From Gimesia sp. (lineage in GTDB: Bacteria > Planctomycetota > Planctomycetia > Planctomycetales > Planctomycetaceae), in assembly GCA_002706765.1 (NCBI GenBank), contig PAJV01000032.1:124001-188000 (forward strand): DNA of 64,000 nucleotides. The letters are read 5' to 3'. The notes under the pieces are model-generated. The model searched no databases. It was not told the DNA's origin and worked only from the letters and a program-made list of their open reading frames with translations. The position numbers and the translations under genes were made by a program. The number at the start of each line of letters is the position of its first letter. The stretch's first letter is position 1. This document shows positions 18,961-26,446 of the stretch, piece by piece.

Positions 18961-20658
18961 TTAACTGACGGCTTTCCCGTAATACTTCGCCAGATGCTGT
19001 TTGTATTCATCGATTGAAGTGGGGATATCCGCAGCATCCAGTTTGCCTGTCTCCACCAGGCAATCAGCGAGCGCCTGCAGGGTGTAGGCCGGCAGGGTTT
19101 CGTCGAAGATCAGCATCAGGCGACGTTCGACGAGGTCGCCGATGGTCTCAACCCATTCGTTCTGAATGGTCCAGAGTACGTACTGGCGAGGAATATTGGT
19201 TCCGGGAAGCAACTCGGAAGAAAACTCGGGGATGGATTCCAGGATTTCTTCGATCATGGTGCCCTGCAGATCCCAGAGGATTTGAATGCTTACCAGCGGC
19301 AGTTGAAACTTCTCTGCGAGGCGTTCCTGTTCCGCTTTGAGGATATCGGGTGTTAACGGGTAGTGCTCTGCGCCGGGGATCAGACGGGTTTTCGATTCGG
19401 AATGATAACTTTTTCCCAGTTTCTTCAAGATGCGATCAGTCACGTTTTCGGCAAAGGCCCGCCACGAGGTGAGTTTGCCTCCCACCAGGGTGACAATCCA
19501 GCCAGCAGGGCCTTCAAATTCCTGAATTGAGTGATCGCGCGAAATGGATGCGGCTTTGCCCTCGGGTTGATAAGGCAGGGGACGGACACCGCTGTAATGC
19601 AGGTTGATATCATCATGCGTGAGCTTCACCTGCGGGAAAACCATGTTGACCATGCCGACGAGGTAGTCTAATTCTTCGGGACTGGCAGTGACATCGAGCG
19701 GGTTGCCTTCCACGCGGACATCGGTCGTGCCAATCAGGGTGCAGTTGCCAAACGGGAGGATGAAGACCAGGCGACCGTCGCTGGCTTCGGAGTAAATGGC
19801 CTGTTCGCCTAAAGCGTCCCGGAGACTCTGATTGAAGGTGATGATGTGGCTGCCTTTGGTGCCCCCCATCAGGCGGGGAGAAGTGACGTCAATCTGTTCG
19901 AGCGTCAGATCGCCGCAGGCCCCGGAAGCGTTGATGATGACTTTCGGGACAAACAGTTCGTGATGAAGGCTGGGATGCCGCAGCGAATTCAGCTGGGCAT
20001 TTCTGTTTTTGAGGGAGAGCCGATGATAGGTTAAAAGTTCAAAGTCGAGACCTTTCTGCCGGGCAATATTCTGGCAGTCATGCAGTAATGCGACCACGAA
20101 ACGTTCGGGAAAACGCATCTGGGCATCAGAATAGCAGGCGAGCCAGCGGAATTTCTGCCTGTTGATATCGGGCAAGCCGGGTTCACCTGCATCGTGAACC
20201 GAATGCCGGGGGAGCTTGCCTTTGGAGGCAAACCAGTCGTACATGTTCAGTCCCATGTCGACGAGATACATGCCCCGCTCAGATGAGAAAGAGAACCGGG
20301 TGGTGAGCCAGTGCGCGCCGGGAACCCGAAAGCCACTGAGAAATCGGAGACCGGACGACATGACGCCCGTCGCGCGATGCGCCAGCGGGATGGCGAACCT
20401 CAGCGGTTTCACGAAGTGCGGCGCCAGATCCAGGAGAATCCCGCGTTCGTGAACGGATTCTTTCACCAGGGAAAAATCACCATATTCCAGGTAGCGCAGG
20501 CCGCCATGAACCAGTCGGGAGGATTTGGATGTGGCTCCCTGTGACAGATCCCCCTGGTCAATCATGCAGACCGGAATCCCGTTCAACAGCAGTTCCCGGG
20601 CAATCGCGACGCCGTTGATGCCTGCTCCCAGTATGAGTACTCGCTCTGTCTGATTCAT
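18961..20658 (-). CDS. glpD: Aerobic glycerol-3-phosphate dehydrogenase
   Basis: A 565-residue FAD protein of the GlpD family, which oxidises sn-glycerol 3-phosphate to dihydroxyacetone phosphate at the membrane and passes electrons to quinone. The FAD motif 'VLILGAGINGVAIARELL' is at residues ~7-24, followed by the family signature 'SQGATSKSSRLVHGGLRYLEYG'. Further family blocks are 'IINASGACGDLTLEQ', 'GTKGSHIITF', 'IGTTDVRVEGNP', 'YSGVRPLPY' and 'VTLVGGKLTSWRAFAE'. The C-terminal ~120 residues match the helical cap. Length agrees with the family (~500-570). It lies 19 nt after the GNAT gene on the same strand and is probably co-transcribed with it. No glpK or glpF is nearby. Function is confidently assigned. 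Confidence 0.95.
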   Translation of the reverse strand: MNQTERVLILGAGINGVAIARELLLNGIPVCMIDQGDLSQGATSKSSRLVHGGLRYLEYGDFSLVKESVHERGILLDLAPHFVKPLRFAIPLAHRATGVMSSGLRFLSGFRVPGAHWLTTRFSFSSERGMYLVDMGLNMYDWFASKGKLPRHSVHDAGEPGLPDINRQKFRWLACYSDAQMRFPERFVVALLHDCQNIARQKGLDFELLTYHRLSLKNRNAQLNSLRHPSLHHELFVPKVIINASGACGDLTLEQIDVTSPRLMGGTKGSHIITFNQSLRDALGEQAIYSEASDGRLVFILPFGNCTLIGTTDVRVEGNPLDVTASPEELDYLVGMVNMVFPQVKLTHDDINLHYSGVRPLPYQPEGKAASISRDHSIQEFEGPAGWIVTLVGGKLTSWRAFAENVTDRILKKLGKSYHSESKTRLIPGAEHYPLTPDILKAEQERLAEKFQLPLVSIQILWDLQGTMIEEILESIPEFSSELLPGTNIPRQYVLWTIQNEWVETIGDLVERRLMLIFDETLPAYTLQALADCLVETGKLDAADIPTSIDEYKQHLAKYYGKAVS

Positions 20659-20677
20659 AAAAAATCCATGTGTTGAA

Positions 20678-21139
20678 TTACGTGGCAGGCTTGAATTCCA
20701 TCAACAGCCGATGTTCATGGGGGCGATAATAACCTTCGATTTTCTCTCTGACCTGGAAACCAAAGCTTTCATACAGCTTTACCGCAGGCGTATTTTCGGG
20801 GTTTACTGTGAGTAATACCACCTTCGCTGCCTGTTGCAGCGCCTGTTTCATCAAAGCAGAGCCGATTCCCTGTCCCCGGAAATCGGCATGCACCATGATT
20901 TTATGCAGAAAGATTTCCTCGGTATTCGTCGGAAACATCAACAATACACCGGCGAGTGTCGGTGAGTTATTTTCAGGGGCAGAAACTGCTATGAGAACAG
21001 TTGCATACTCACACCAGAGTCTCCAGGCATGTTCGCCATCGGGAATGTAGGTATCCGGTTCCAGCGGCCAGGCGATCCGATCCAAGGCTGCAATTTCCAG
21101 AAAATCATTGGCCTGAGCCTGCTTGATTTGATAGTCCAC
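20678..21139 (-). CDS. GNAT-family N-acetyltransferase
   Basis: A 153-residue protein covering a full GNAT fold. The acetyl-CoA-binding motif A appears as 'KIMVHADFRGQGIGSALMKQAL' (the R/Q-x-x-G-x-G/A signature is RGQGIG), followed by 'LLTVNPENTPAVKLYESFGFQVREK', the usual C-terminal alpha/beta region. The start is GTG at 21139, with AAAGG a few bases upstream. The acceptor cannot be told from sequence; it may be a small molecule or a protein N-terminus. It is upstream of glpD with a 19-nt gap, suggesting one transcript, but no functional link with glycerol metabolism is known to me. Confidence 0.88.
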   Translation of the reverse strand: MDYQIKQAQANDFLEIAALDRIAWPLEPDTYIPDGEHAWRLWCEYATVLIAVSAPENNSPTLAGVLLMFPTNTEEIFLHKIMVHADFRGQGIGSALMKQALQQAAKVVLLTVNPENTPAVKLYESFGFQVREKIEGYYRPHEHRLLMEFKPAT

Positions 21140-21337
21140 GAAAACCTTTCAGAGTCAATTCTTATCTGCGATGCTGTCAAAAAAGATCATGAAGAGTATT
21201 GTACGAAGTCCCTCTAACTGTTTCGATCATGATTGAACAGAAATCGGACTTGCTGTAAAAGATTACTTTTCTGAATTGAAAAAGTTCCTGGCGCCGCATT
21301 CCCCAAACTGATTATATATCGGCTGAATCGACCCCCT

Positions 21338-22495
21338 ATGGCTAAATCTTCTATCCCTCACGTCGCTTTACTGATTGAAACGTCTCGCTCACATGGCCGG
21401 GGACTGTTGAACGGCATTCGCCAATATATCACTGAAAAGGAGGAATGGTCAGTCTTCGTAATGCCTCGTTCGTTGGATTCCCAGGTACCGGGATGGATTT
21501 CCCGCTGGAAAGGGGACGGGATTTTAAGTCGCACAACCAGCCAGGAGATGGCAGATGCCATTACCGCGTCCGGCATTCCTACGATCGAGCTGCGTTCGAC
21601 AAAGCTGCAACATTCGTTTCCCTTTCTGGGAATCGATAACCGCGCGATGGGACGCATGGTGGCAGAACATTTTCTGGAACGGGGCATTCGTCACTTTGGA
21701 GTTTACGAAATCGGTTGTGAAGTTTACTTCGAAGAACGCCGTGATAACTACATTCAGACCATTCAAAATGCCGGCTACGAAGTGAGCGTGTTTTCGGCTC
21801 CCGAAGATTCCGAAGTGCCCCGCGAATGGGAAAAACATCAGGAGCAGATGGTCAAATGGGTTCTCGGTTTGCCCAAGCCGGTCGGGATTATGGCATGTAC
21901 CGATCAGTTGGGGTTCTGGCTGCTGGATGCCTGTGACCGGGCAGGGATCTCGGTTCCCGATGAAGTGGCCGTCGTCGGTGCCGAGAATGACGACATTCTC
22001 TGTATGATGGCCCGACCTCCGCTTTCGAGTGTCGCTTATAATTCGACGCGCATCGGCTATGAGGCAGCAGCGCTGCTGAGTCGCATGATGAAAGGGGAAG
22101 CAGCTCCCGAGGAGCCGTATCTGCTCAATCCACTGGGAATTGTCACGCGGCAGTCATCCGATGTGGTCGCCGTGGATGATCCTGAACTGGCGCTGGCGTT
22201 ACGCTTCATTCGCGAAAATGCCTGCAAGGGGATTCAGGTTTCCGATATCCTGAAAGCGGTTCCCATGTCGCGCACTGCGCTGGAACGTCAGATGAAATCG
22301 GCGATTGGCCGGTCTCCCAAAGCGGAGATCATCCGGACTCAGATGGAACGGGCCAAGGAACTGCTGGCTTCGACCGATTTATCTCTCTCGCAGATTACAC
22401 AGCGGATCGGTTTTCGCCATTCGCAGCACTTTAGTACACTCTTTAAAGAGAAAACAGGTGAGACTCCCGGAGAGTTTCGAGCGAAAATGCATTGA
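21338..22495 (+). CDS. XylR-type transcriptional regulator (LacI-like sensor + AraC HTH)
   Basis: A 385-residue regulator. Residues ~5-275 form a periplasmic-binding-protein-like sugar-sensing domain ('IPHVALLIETSRSHGRGLLNGIRQYI', 'GIMACTDQLGFWLLDACDRAGISVPDEVAVVGAENDD', 'YEAAALLSRMMKG'). Residues ~285-385 form an AraC-type double helix-turn-helix DNA-binding domain ('GIQVSDILKAVPMSRTALERQMK', 'SLSQITQRIGFRHSQHFSTLFKEKTGETPGEF'). This layout is that of XylR of E. coli and of many planctomycete sugar regulators. It stands directly upstream of, and in the same direction as, the PfpI-Gfo-PhyH-isomerase-sulfatase genes, which it probably controls. No clear ribosome site precedes the ATG. The effector is likely a sugar; identity unknown. 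Confidence 0.93.
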   Translation: MAKSSIPHVALLIETSRSHGRGLLNGIRQYITEKEEWSVFVMPRSLDSQVPGWISRWKGDGILSRTTSQEMADAITASGIPTIELRSTKLQHSFPFLGIDNRAMGRMVAEHFLERGIRHFGVYEIGCEVYFEERRDNYIQTIQNAGYEVSVFSAPEDSEVPREWEKHQEQMVKWVLGLPKPVGIMACTDQLGFWLLDACDRAGISVPDEVAVVGAENDDILCMMARPPLSSVAYNSTRIGYEAAALLSRMMKGEAAPEEPYLLNPLGIVTRQSSDVVAVDDPELALALRFIRENACKGIQVSDILKAVPMSRTALERQMKSAIGRSPKAEIIRTQMERAKELLASTDLSLSQITQRIGFRHSQHFSTLFKEKTGETPGEFRAKMH

Positions 22496-22527
22496 TCAGA
22501 CCTGGAGAGTGGTCGTTCCAGAAAAAG

Positions 22528-22558
22528 CCTGAAAACAGAAGTATTCTGCGATTTCAGG
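22528..22558 (+). terminator. Hairpin after the XylR-type regulator gene
   Basis: CCTGAAA (22528-22534) pairs with TTTCAGG (22552-22558), and inside it CAGAA (22536-22540) pairs with TTCTG (22544-22548) around a 3-nt loop, with a small internal bulge. It starts 32 nt after the regulator stop. The sequence after it, TCTTATAAT, is only moderately T-rich, so it may be a weak terminator or attenuator that separates regulator and structural gene expression. Confidence 0.5.
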
Positions 22559-22638
22559 TCTTATAATGTACGCAAAACCTGAGAATGTTTATGAAATTCC
22601 GTAATGACCGGTCTGGATTCCCCTGTAGAATGGATTCC

Positions 22639-22655
22639 AATTCAATGCTTGAATT
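22639..22655 (+). promoter_or_regulatory. Perfect palindrome before the catabolic genes, candidate regulator operator
   Basis: AATTCAATGCTTGAATT is a perfect 7-bp inverted repeat with a 3-nt centre, ending 22 nt before the ATG of the first structural gene. Its place between the regulator gene and its likely targets makes it a good candidate for the XylR-type regulator or another dimeric repressor. AraC-type halves often bind direct repeats, so the link is an inference. Confidence 0.45.
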
Positions 22656-22677
22656 TTACGTAGAAGGAATGTTTTGA

Positions 22678-23241
22678 ATGAACAAAGTGCTAATCATCGT
22701 TGGTGATGCAACTGAGACTGTCGACACACTTTATCCCTACTATCGCCTGATTGAAGGGGGCTACGAGCCCGTTGTTGCCGCACCTGAAAAACGTCTGTAT
22801 CAGATGGTGCTCCACGAAGTGAAACCGGGCTGGACGATTACCAAGGAGTGGGAAGGTTATACGATTCAGGCAGATATTGCCTTTAAAGATATCAAAGAGG
22901 AAGAGTACCTGGGAATCTTTTTCAGCGGCGGCCGTGCTCCCGAGTACATTCGCGAGGATGAAGACCTGATCCGCATCACTCAGCACTTCTTTGAGAAGAA
23001 TAAACCCATTGCTTCCGTATGTCATGGCGTAGAAATTCCAGCCCGCGCCGGTTGTGTAAAAGGCCGTCGCATGGCGACCGTTCCCAAATGCCAGTTTGAT
23101 CTGGAAGTCTGTGGCGGCATTTTCGTGAATGAAGCCTGTGTGATTGACGGAAACATGGTCAGCGGGCGTACCTACCATGATCATGGTCAATACATCGGTC
23201 CCTGGATAAAAATGCTGGATGAGGCACGAAATCAATACTGA
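22678..23241 (+). CDS. DJ-1/PfpI family protein
   Basis: A 187-residue class I glutamine amidotransferase-like fold. The nucleophile-elbow region is 'KPIASVCHGVEIPARAG' (Cys in VCHG), with an earlier acidic loop 'GIFFSGGRAPEYIREDEDL', as in the DJ-1/PfpI superfamily. Members include chaperones, glyoxalases, isocyanide hydratases and proteases, so the exact activity is open. The ATG at 22678 is preceded by AGAAGGA. It is the first structural gene downstream of the XylR-type regulator and 39 nt before the oxidoreductase gene, so it belongs to the predicted catabolic operon, perhaps handling a reactive carbonyl intermediate. Confidence 0.92.
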   Translation: MNKVLIIVGDATETVDTLYPYYRLIEGGYEPVVAAPEKRLYQMVLHEVKPGWTITKEWEGYTIQADIAFKDIKEEEYLGIFFSGGRAPEYIREDEDLIRITQHFFEKNKPIASVCHGVEIPARAGCVKGRRMATVPKCQFDLEVCGGIFVNEACVIDGNMVSGRTYHDHGQYIGPWIKMLDEARNQY

Positions 23242-23280
23242 TCAATTTTAAAAATCACTCGATACTCAGAGGAGACTGCG

Positions 23281-24609
23281 ATGACTTCACAAAAACTTTC
23301 TCGTCGAACGTTTGTTAAAACAGCGGCTGCGGGGCTGCCCCTGGCTTGTCTGGCGCCGGGAGTTTTTGTGAATACGGCACGTGCCGCAGAGAAAGCCCGC
23401 AATCCGAATGAACGTCTGAAAATCGGTTCGATTGGAATGCGGTACCAGGGTTCGGTCATTGCAGACAAAGCTCAGCAGTATGGCGACATCGTAGCGATCG
23501 CCGACGTGGACCGGGAAATTGCAGAGAAAGCCCGCAAGCAGTTTGGCGGGAAAGCGACTCTGTTCGAAGATTATCGGGAGATGCTGGATAAGGCAGATAT
23601 CGATGTCGTCACAATCGGTGCCCCCGATCACTGGCATACCAAAATGCTGATTGATGCCTGTCGAGCCGGCAAAGACGTCTATTGTGAAAAACCATTAACG
23701 CTGACTGTCGACGAAGGGAAAATCATCAACAAAGTCGTGGATGAGACCAAAGCCGTCGTTCAGGTTGGCACCTGGCAGAGAAGTGATCACCGTTTTCGCC
23801 AGGCGATCGAAATGATCAAGGATGGACGGATTGGTAACCTGCAGAAAATAACGGTCACTCTCAGTAAAAATAAAACGGGAGGGCCTTTCAAACCCGAACC
23901 GGTTCCCTCCGTTTTGAACTGGGATTTGTGGCAGGGGCAGACACCCGAAGTTCCCTACATCAAGGAACGCTGCCATTACACGTTCCGCTGGTGGTACGAG
24001 TATTCGGGAGGCCAGATGACCGACTGGGGCGCACATCATATCGATATCGCACAGTGGGGCGCCGGCATGCAGGATTCCGGACCTGTTGATATCGAAGGAA
24101 CGGCAACGTTTCCGAATGTCGAGAACGGTTACAACGTGGCCCTCGATTACCATCTGAAAGCCCGCTATGCCAATGGGGTGGTTCTGGAAGTCAATGATAG
24201 CGGACGTACCGGAGTCATGTTTGAAGGGGACGAGGGACGCATCTTTGTGAACCGGGGCACCATTGCCGGAAAACCAGTCGAAGATCTGGCGAAGAATCCT
24301 TTGCCGCGGGAATCGTTTAATGTGTATGCCCATGATAATCTTTCGCGCCCCCCTCGTATGGGTAAACTGGATGCGATTGTAAATCACATGGGGAACTTCT
24401 TCGACTGTATCGAGACGCGGGCCACTCCGATTTCCAGCGTGCAGAACCAGCACCGTTCGGTCACGGTCTGCCACATCGGTAATATCTCACAGCGTCTGGG
24501 CCGTAAACTGACCTGGGATCCCCAACAGGAACAGTTCGTGGGTGACGCCGAAGCCAATGCCTGGCTCAAGCGCGAACAGCGTGCCGGCTATGAGATCAAA
24601 GATACTTAA
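23281..24609 (+). CDS. Tat-exported Gfo/Idh/MocA family oxidoreductase
   Basis: A 442-residue protein with an N-terminal Tat signal ('SRRTFVKTAAAGLPLACLAPGVF'). The NAD(P)-binding fold starts near 'LKIGSIGMRYQGSVIADKA' (~40-60). The family motif EKP is present in 'YCEKPLTLTVDEG', and the C-terminal domain carries 'GGQMTDWGAHHIDIAQWG', the substrate-side signature of sugar oxidoreductases. Gfo/Idh/MocA enzymes oxidise, reduce or epimerise sugars and inositols; exported Tat forms are frequent in planctomycetes and probably use a tightly bound cofactor. AGAGGAG lies ahead of the ATG. It sits within the XylR-controlled cluster, 39 nt after PfpI and about 60 nt before the PhyH gene. Substrate unknown. 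Confidence 0.95.
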   Translation: MTSQKLSRRTFVKTAAAGLPLACLAPGVFVNTARAAEKARNPNERLKIGSIGMRYQGSVIADKAQQYGDIVAIADVDREIAEKARKQFGGKATLFEDYREMLDKADIDVVTIGAPDHWHTKMLIDACRAGKDVYCEKPLTLTVDEGKIINKVVDETKAVVQVGTWQRSDHRFRQAIEMIKDGRIGNLQKITVTLSKNKTGGPFKPEPVPSVLNWDLWQGQTPEVPYIKERCHYTFRWWYEYSGGQMTDWGAHHIDIAQWGAGMQDSGPVDIEGTATFPNVENGYNVALDYHLKARYANGVVLEVNDSGRTGVMFEGDEGRIFVNRGTIAGKPVEDLAKNPLPRESFNVYAHDNLSRPPRMGKLDAIVNHMGNFFDCIETRATPISSVQNQHRSVTVCHIGNISQRLGRKLTWDPQQEQFVGDAEANAWLKREQRAGYEIKDT

Positions 24610-24669
24610 AGTTCGTTGCTCATGTTGATCGTGATTGCTTAACCATTTCTTTTGAACTCAGGAGAAACG

Positions 24670-25428
24670 ATGACTGTCTCGACCGGAATCATTACCGAGG
24701 AACATAAAAAACAGTTTCAGGAAGAAGGCTACTTCATTCTGGAACGGGCGATTTGCGAAGAGCATCTGCAGATTGTTCGCGATGCCTGCGATCATCTGAT
24801 CGATCTGATGCATCAGGAGATGGATCGCCTGGGTACCGATCATATTCATATCAGCCATCGTGGCAAACGCTATCATATCGCGAAGAAATATGACCAGGCA
24901 CCCCGGCTCGATGAATACGTATTCAGTGACCTGATGGCAGAGATCTGCAAAGCCACGATCGGTGATACAGCGTACCTGTTTTACGATCAGTATGTCGTCA
25001 AAGCAGCGGAAAAGGGAATCAAGTTTTCCTGGCATCAGGATTCCGGATACCTTGGTTTTCTGCATCGTCCCTATGTCACCGTGTGGGCTGCCGTGGATGA
25101 TATGACGCTGGAAAACGGCACGGTTGACGTACTGCCCTATTCCACAGTAGGTATTCGCTCTCTGGTGGAACACATTCGTGACCCGGAAACCGGAGACAAA
25201 ACGGGTTACTTCGGTAAAGAACCCGGTGTAACCGCAGTCGTCCCCGCAGGCAGTCTGGCCGTGTTCAGCTCGTTGACATTTCATCGCAGTGGCGCTAATA
25301 CCACAGACAAAATGCGTCGAGCGTACGTGACGCAGTATTCTCCCGAACCGATTATCGATCCCGAGACTCAACAGCCGAAACATCTGGTCGTTCCCTTTCT
25401 GAAAGAGGGGGAAAAGGTCGTTTCGTAA
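24670..25428 (+). CDS. Phytanoyl-CoA dioxygenase (PhyH) family protein
   Basis: Predicted 252 residues from the ATG at 24670, chosen because AGGAG lies 5 nt ahead; the upstream in-frame TTG at 24652 has no such site. It has the non-haem Fe(II)/2-oxoglutarate dioxygenase double-stranded beta helix. The metal-binding triad appears as His122 and Asp124 in 'SWHQDSGY' and His205 in 'LTFHRSGAN', and an Arg nearby ('KMRRAY') can hold 2-oxoglutarate. Many bacterial PhyH proteins hydroxylate small metabolites rather than phytanoyl-CoA. No signal peptide, so cytoplasmic. In this operon it probably hydroxylates or cleaves a sugar-derived or conjugated compound. Confidence 0.93.
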   Translation: MTVSTGIITEEHKKQFQEEGYFILERAICEEHLQIVRDACDHLIDLMHQEMDRLGTDHIHISHRGKRYHIAKKYDQAPRLDEYVFSDLMAEICKATIGDTAYLFYDQYVVKAAEKGIKFSWHQDSGYLGFLHRPYVTVWAAVDDMTLENGTVDVLPYSTVGIRSLVEHIRDPETGDKTGYFGKEPGVTAVVPAGSLAVFSSLTFHRSGANTTDKMRRAYVTQYSPEPIIDPETQQPKHLVVPFLKEGEKVVS

Positions 25429-25467
25429 ACAGCATCCGATTCCACAGCAACAGAAAGATTCAGATTC

Positions 25468-26409
25468 ATGAACGATCAGCTCAGTCGTCGCGATTTTAAT
25501 AAACAGCTTCTGGGAACGGCCTGCTCGGCGGGTTTGCTCGGTACGGCATTCGGAGCCGGGACCGAAACTTCGCAGCAGCCGTTTCAACTGAACTATATTG
25601 TCGCGTCCTGTATGTATGGCACACTGCCTCTGGAAACGATTCTGCAGGAGACTCCGAAAACGGGGGCCGAATATATTGAGATCTGGGCCAAACGTCATGG
25701 GAATCAGCGCGAACAGATTGACGAACTGGGAGTGGAAAAAACAAAGCAGCTGTTGGATAAGTACAATGTCAAGCTGGGGAGCTTCACCTGTTTCAAATAC
25801 GGCCTGTTTAACATGCAGGGCGAAATGGATCTGGTCAGTCAACTCGGCGGGGACATGGTGATCTGCAATAGTGGCGGTCCCAAAGGTTTAAAAGGGGCCG
25901 AGTTGAAATCCGCGATCAAAGCGTTTGCCGAAAAACTCAAACCACATATCGCTGCTGCCGAAGAAAAAGGGGTGATGATCGGACTGGAAAATCATGGCGG
26001 CGGCCTGATCAACGATCCGGACACACAACGCTGGCTGATGGAAATGCTGCCTGCCAAGAATTTCGGCATGGCGCTTGCACCCTATCATCTGGAGCAGGAT
26101 CCGGAAATGATGGCGAAGCTGATTACCGACCTGGATGACCGGCTGTTGCACTTCCAGGCATGGCAGCATGGCATGGGCTGTATCAAGAAACTCCCGAAAG
26201 AACAGGAACTGCTGCAATTACCCGGACGCGGGGATTTGAACTTCGTTCCCCTGATGGCGGCACTCAAGAAGATCAACTACCAGGGACGGACCGAGATCTT
26301 CATGCATCCGGTACCGCGAGGCATTCCGATTCTACCCACGGCAGAGCAGGTAACCGCTGAGATTAACCGCTCGCGGGAATATCTGGAGCAGTGTCTGAAA
26401 CAGGCGTGA
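25468..26409 (+). CDS. Tat-exported sugar phosphate isomerase/epimerase-like TIM barrel protein
   Basis: A 313-residue protein with a twin-arginine signal ('SRRDFNKQLLGTACSAGLLG'). The mature part is an AP-endonuclease-2/xylose-isomerase-like barrel: 'TGAEYIEIWAKRHG', 'VMIGLENHGGGLINDPD' (metal-binding Glu/His region), 'FGMALAPYHLEQDPEMM', 'LLHFQAWQHGMG' and 'INYQGRTEIFMHPVPRG'. The Glu, His and Asp ligands typical of this family are in the expected places. Exported members are common in planctomycetes next to Gfo/Idh/MocA genes and act on sugars or inositols. It begins 39 nt after the PhyH stop and runs in the same direction as the sulfatase gene. Substrate unknown. Confidence 0.9.
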   Translation: MNDQLSRRDFNKQLLGTACSAGLLGTAFGAGTETSQQPFQLNYIVASCMYGTLPLETILQETPKTGAEYIEIWAKRHGNQREQIDELGVEKTKQLLDKYNVKLGSFTCFKYGLFNMQGEMDLVSQLGGDMVICNSGGPKGLKGAELKSAIKAFAEKLKPHIAAAEEKGVMIGLENHGGGLINDPDTQRWLMEMLPAKNFGMALAPYHLEQDPEMMAKLITDLDDRLLHFQAWQHGMGCIKKLPKEQELLQLPGRGDLNFVPLMAALKKINYQGRTEIFMHPVPRGIPILPTAEQVTAEINRSREYLEQCLKQA

Positions 26410-26446
26410 AGTCACGGATGTCAAAGAGAGAAAAAGAACTCACCTT

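Noticed and set aside
24658-25842. A 394-codon minus-strand frame opposite the PhyH and isomerase genes
   Set aside because: It lies antisense to two well-recognised proteins with catalytic motifs and good ribosome sites; its own sequence shows no domain.
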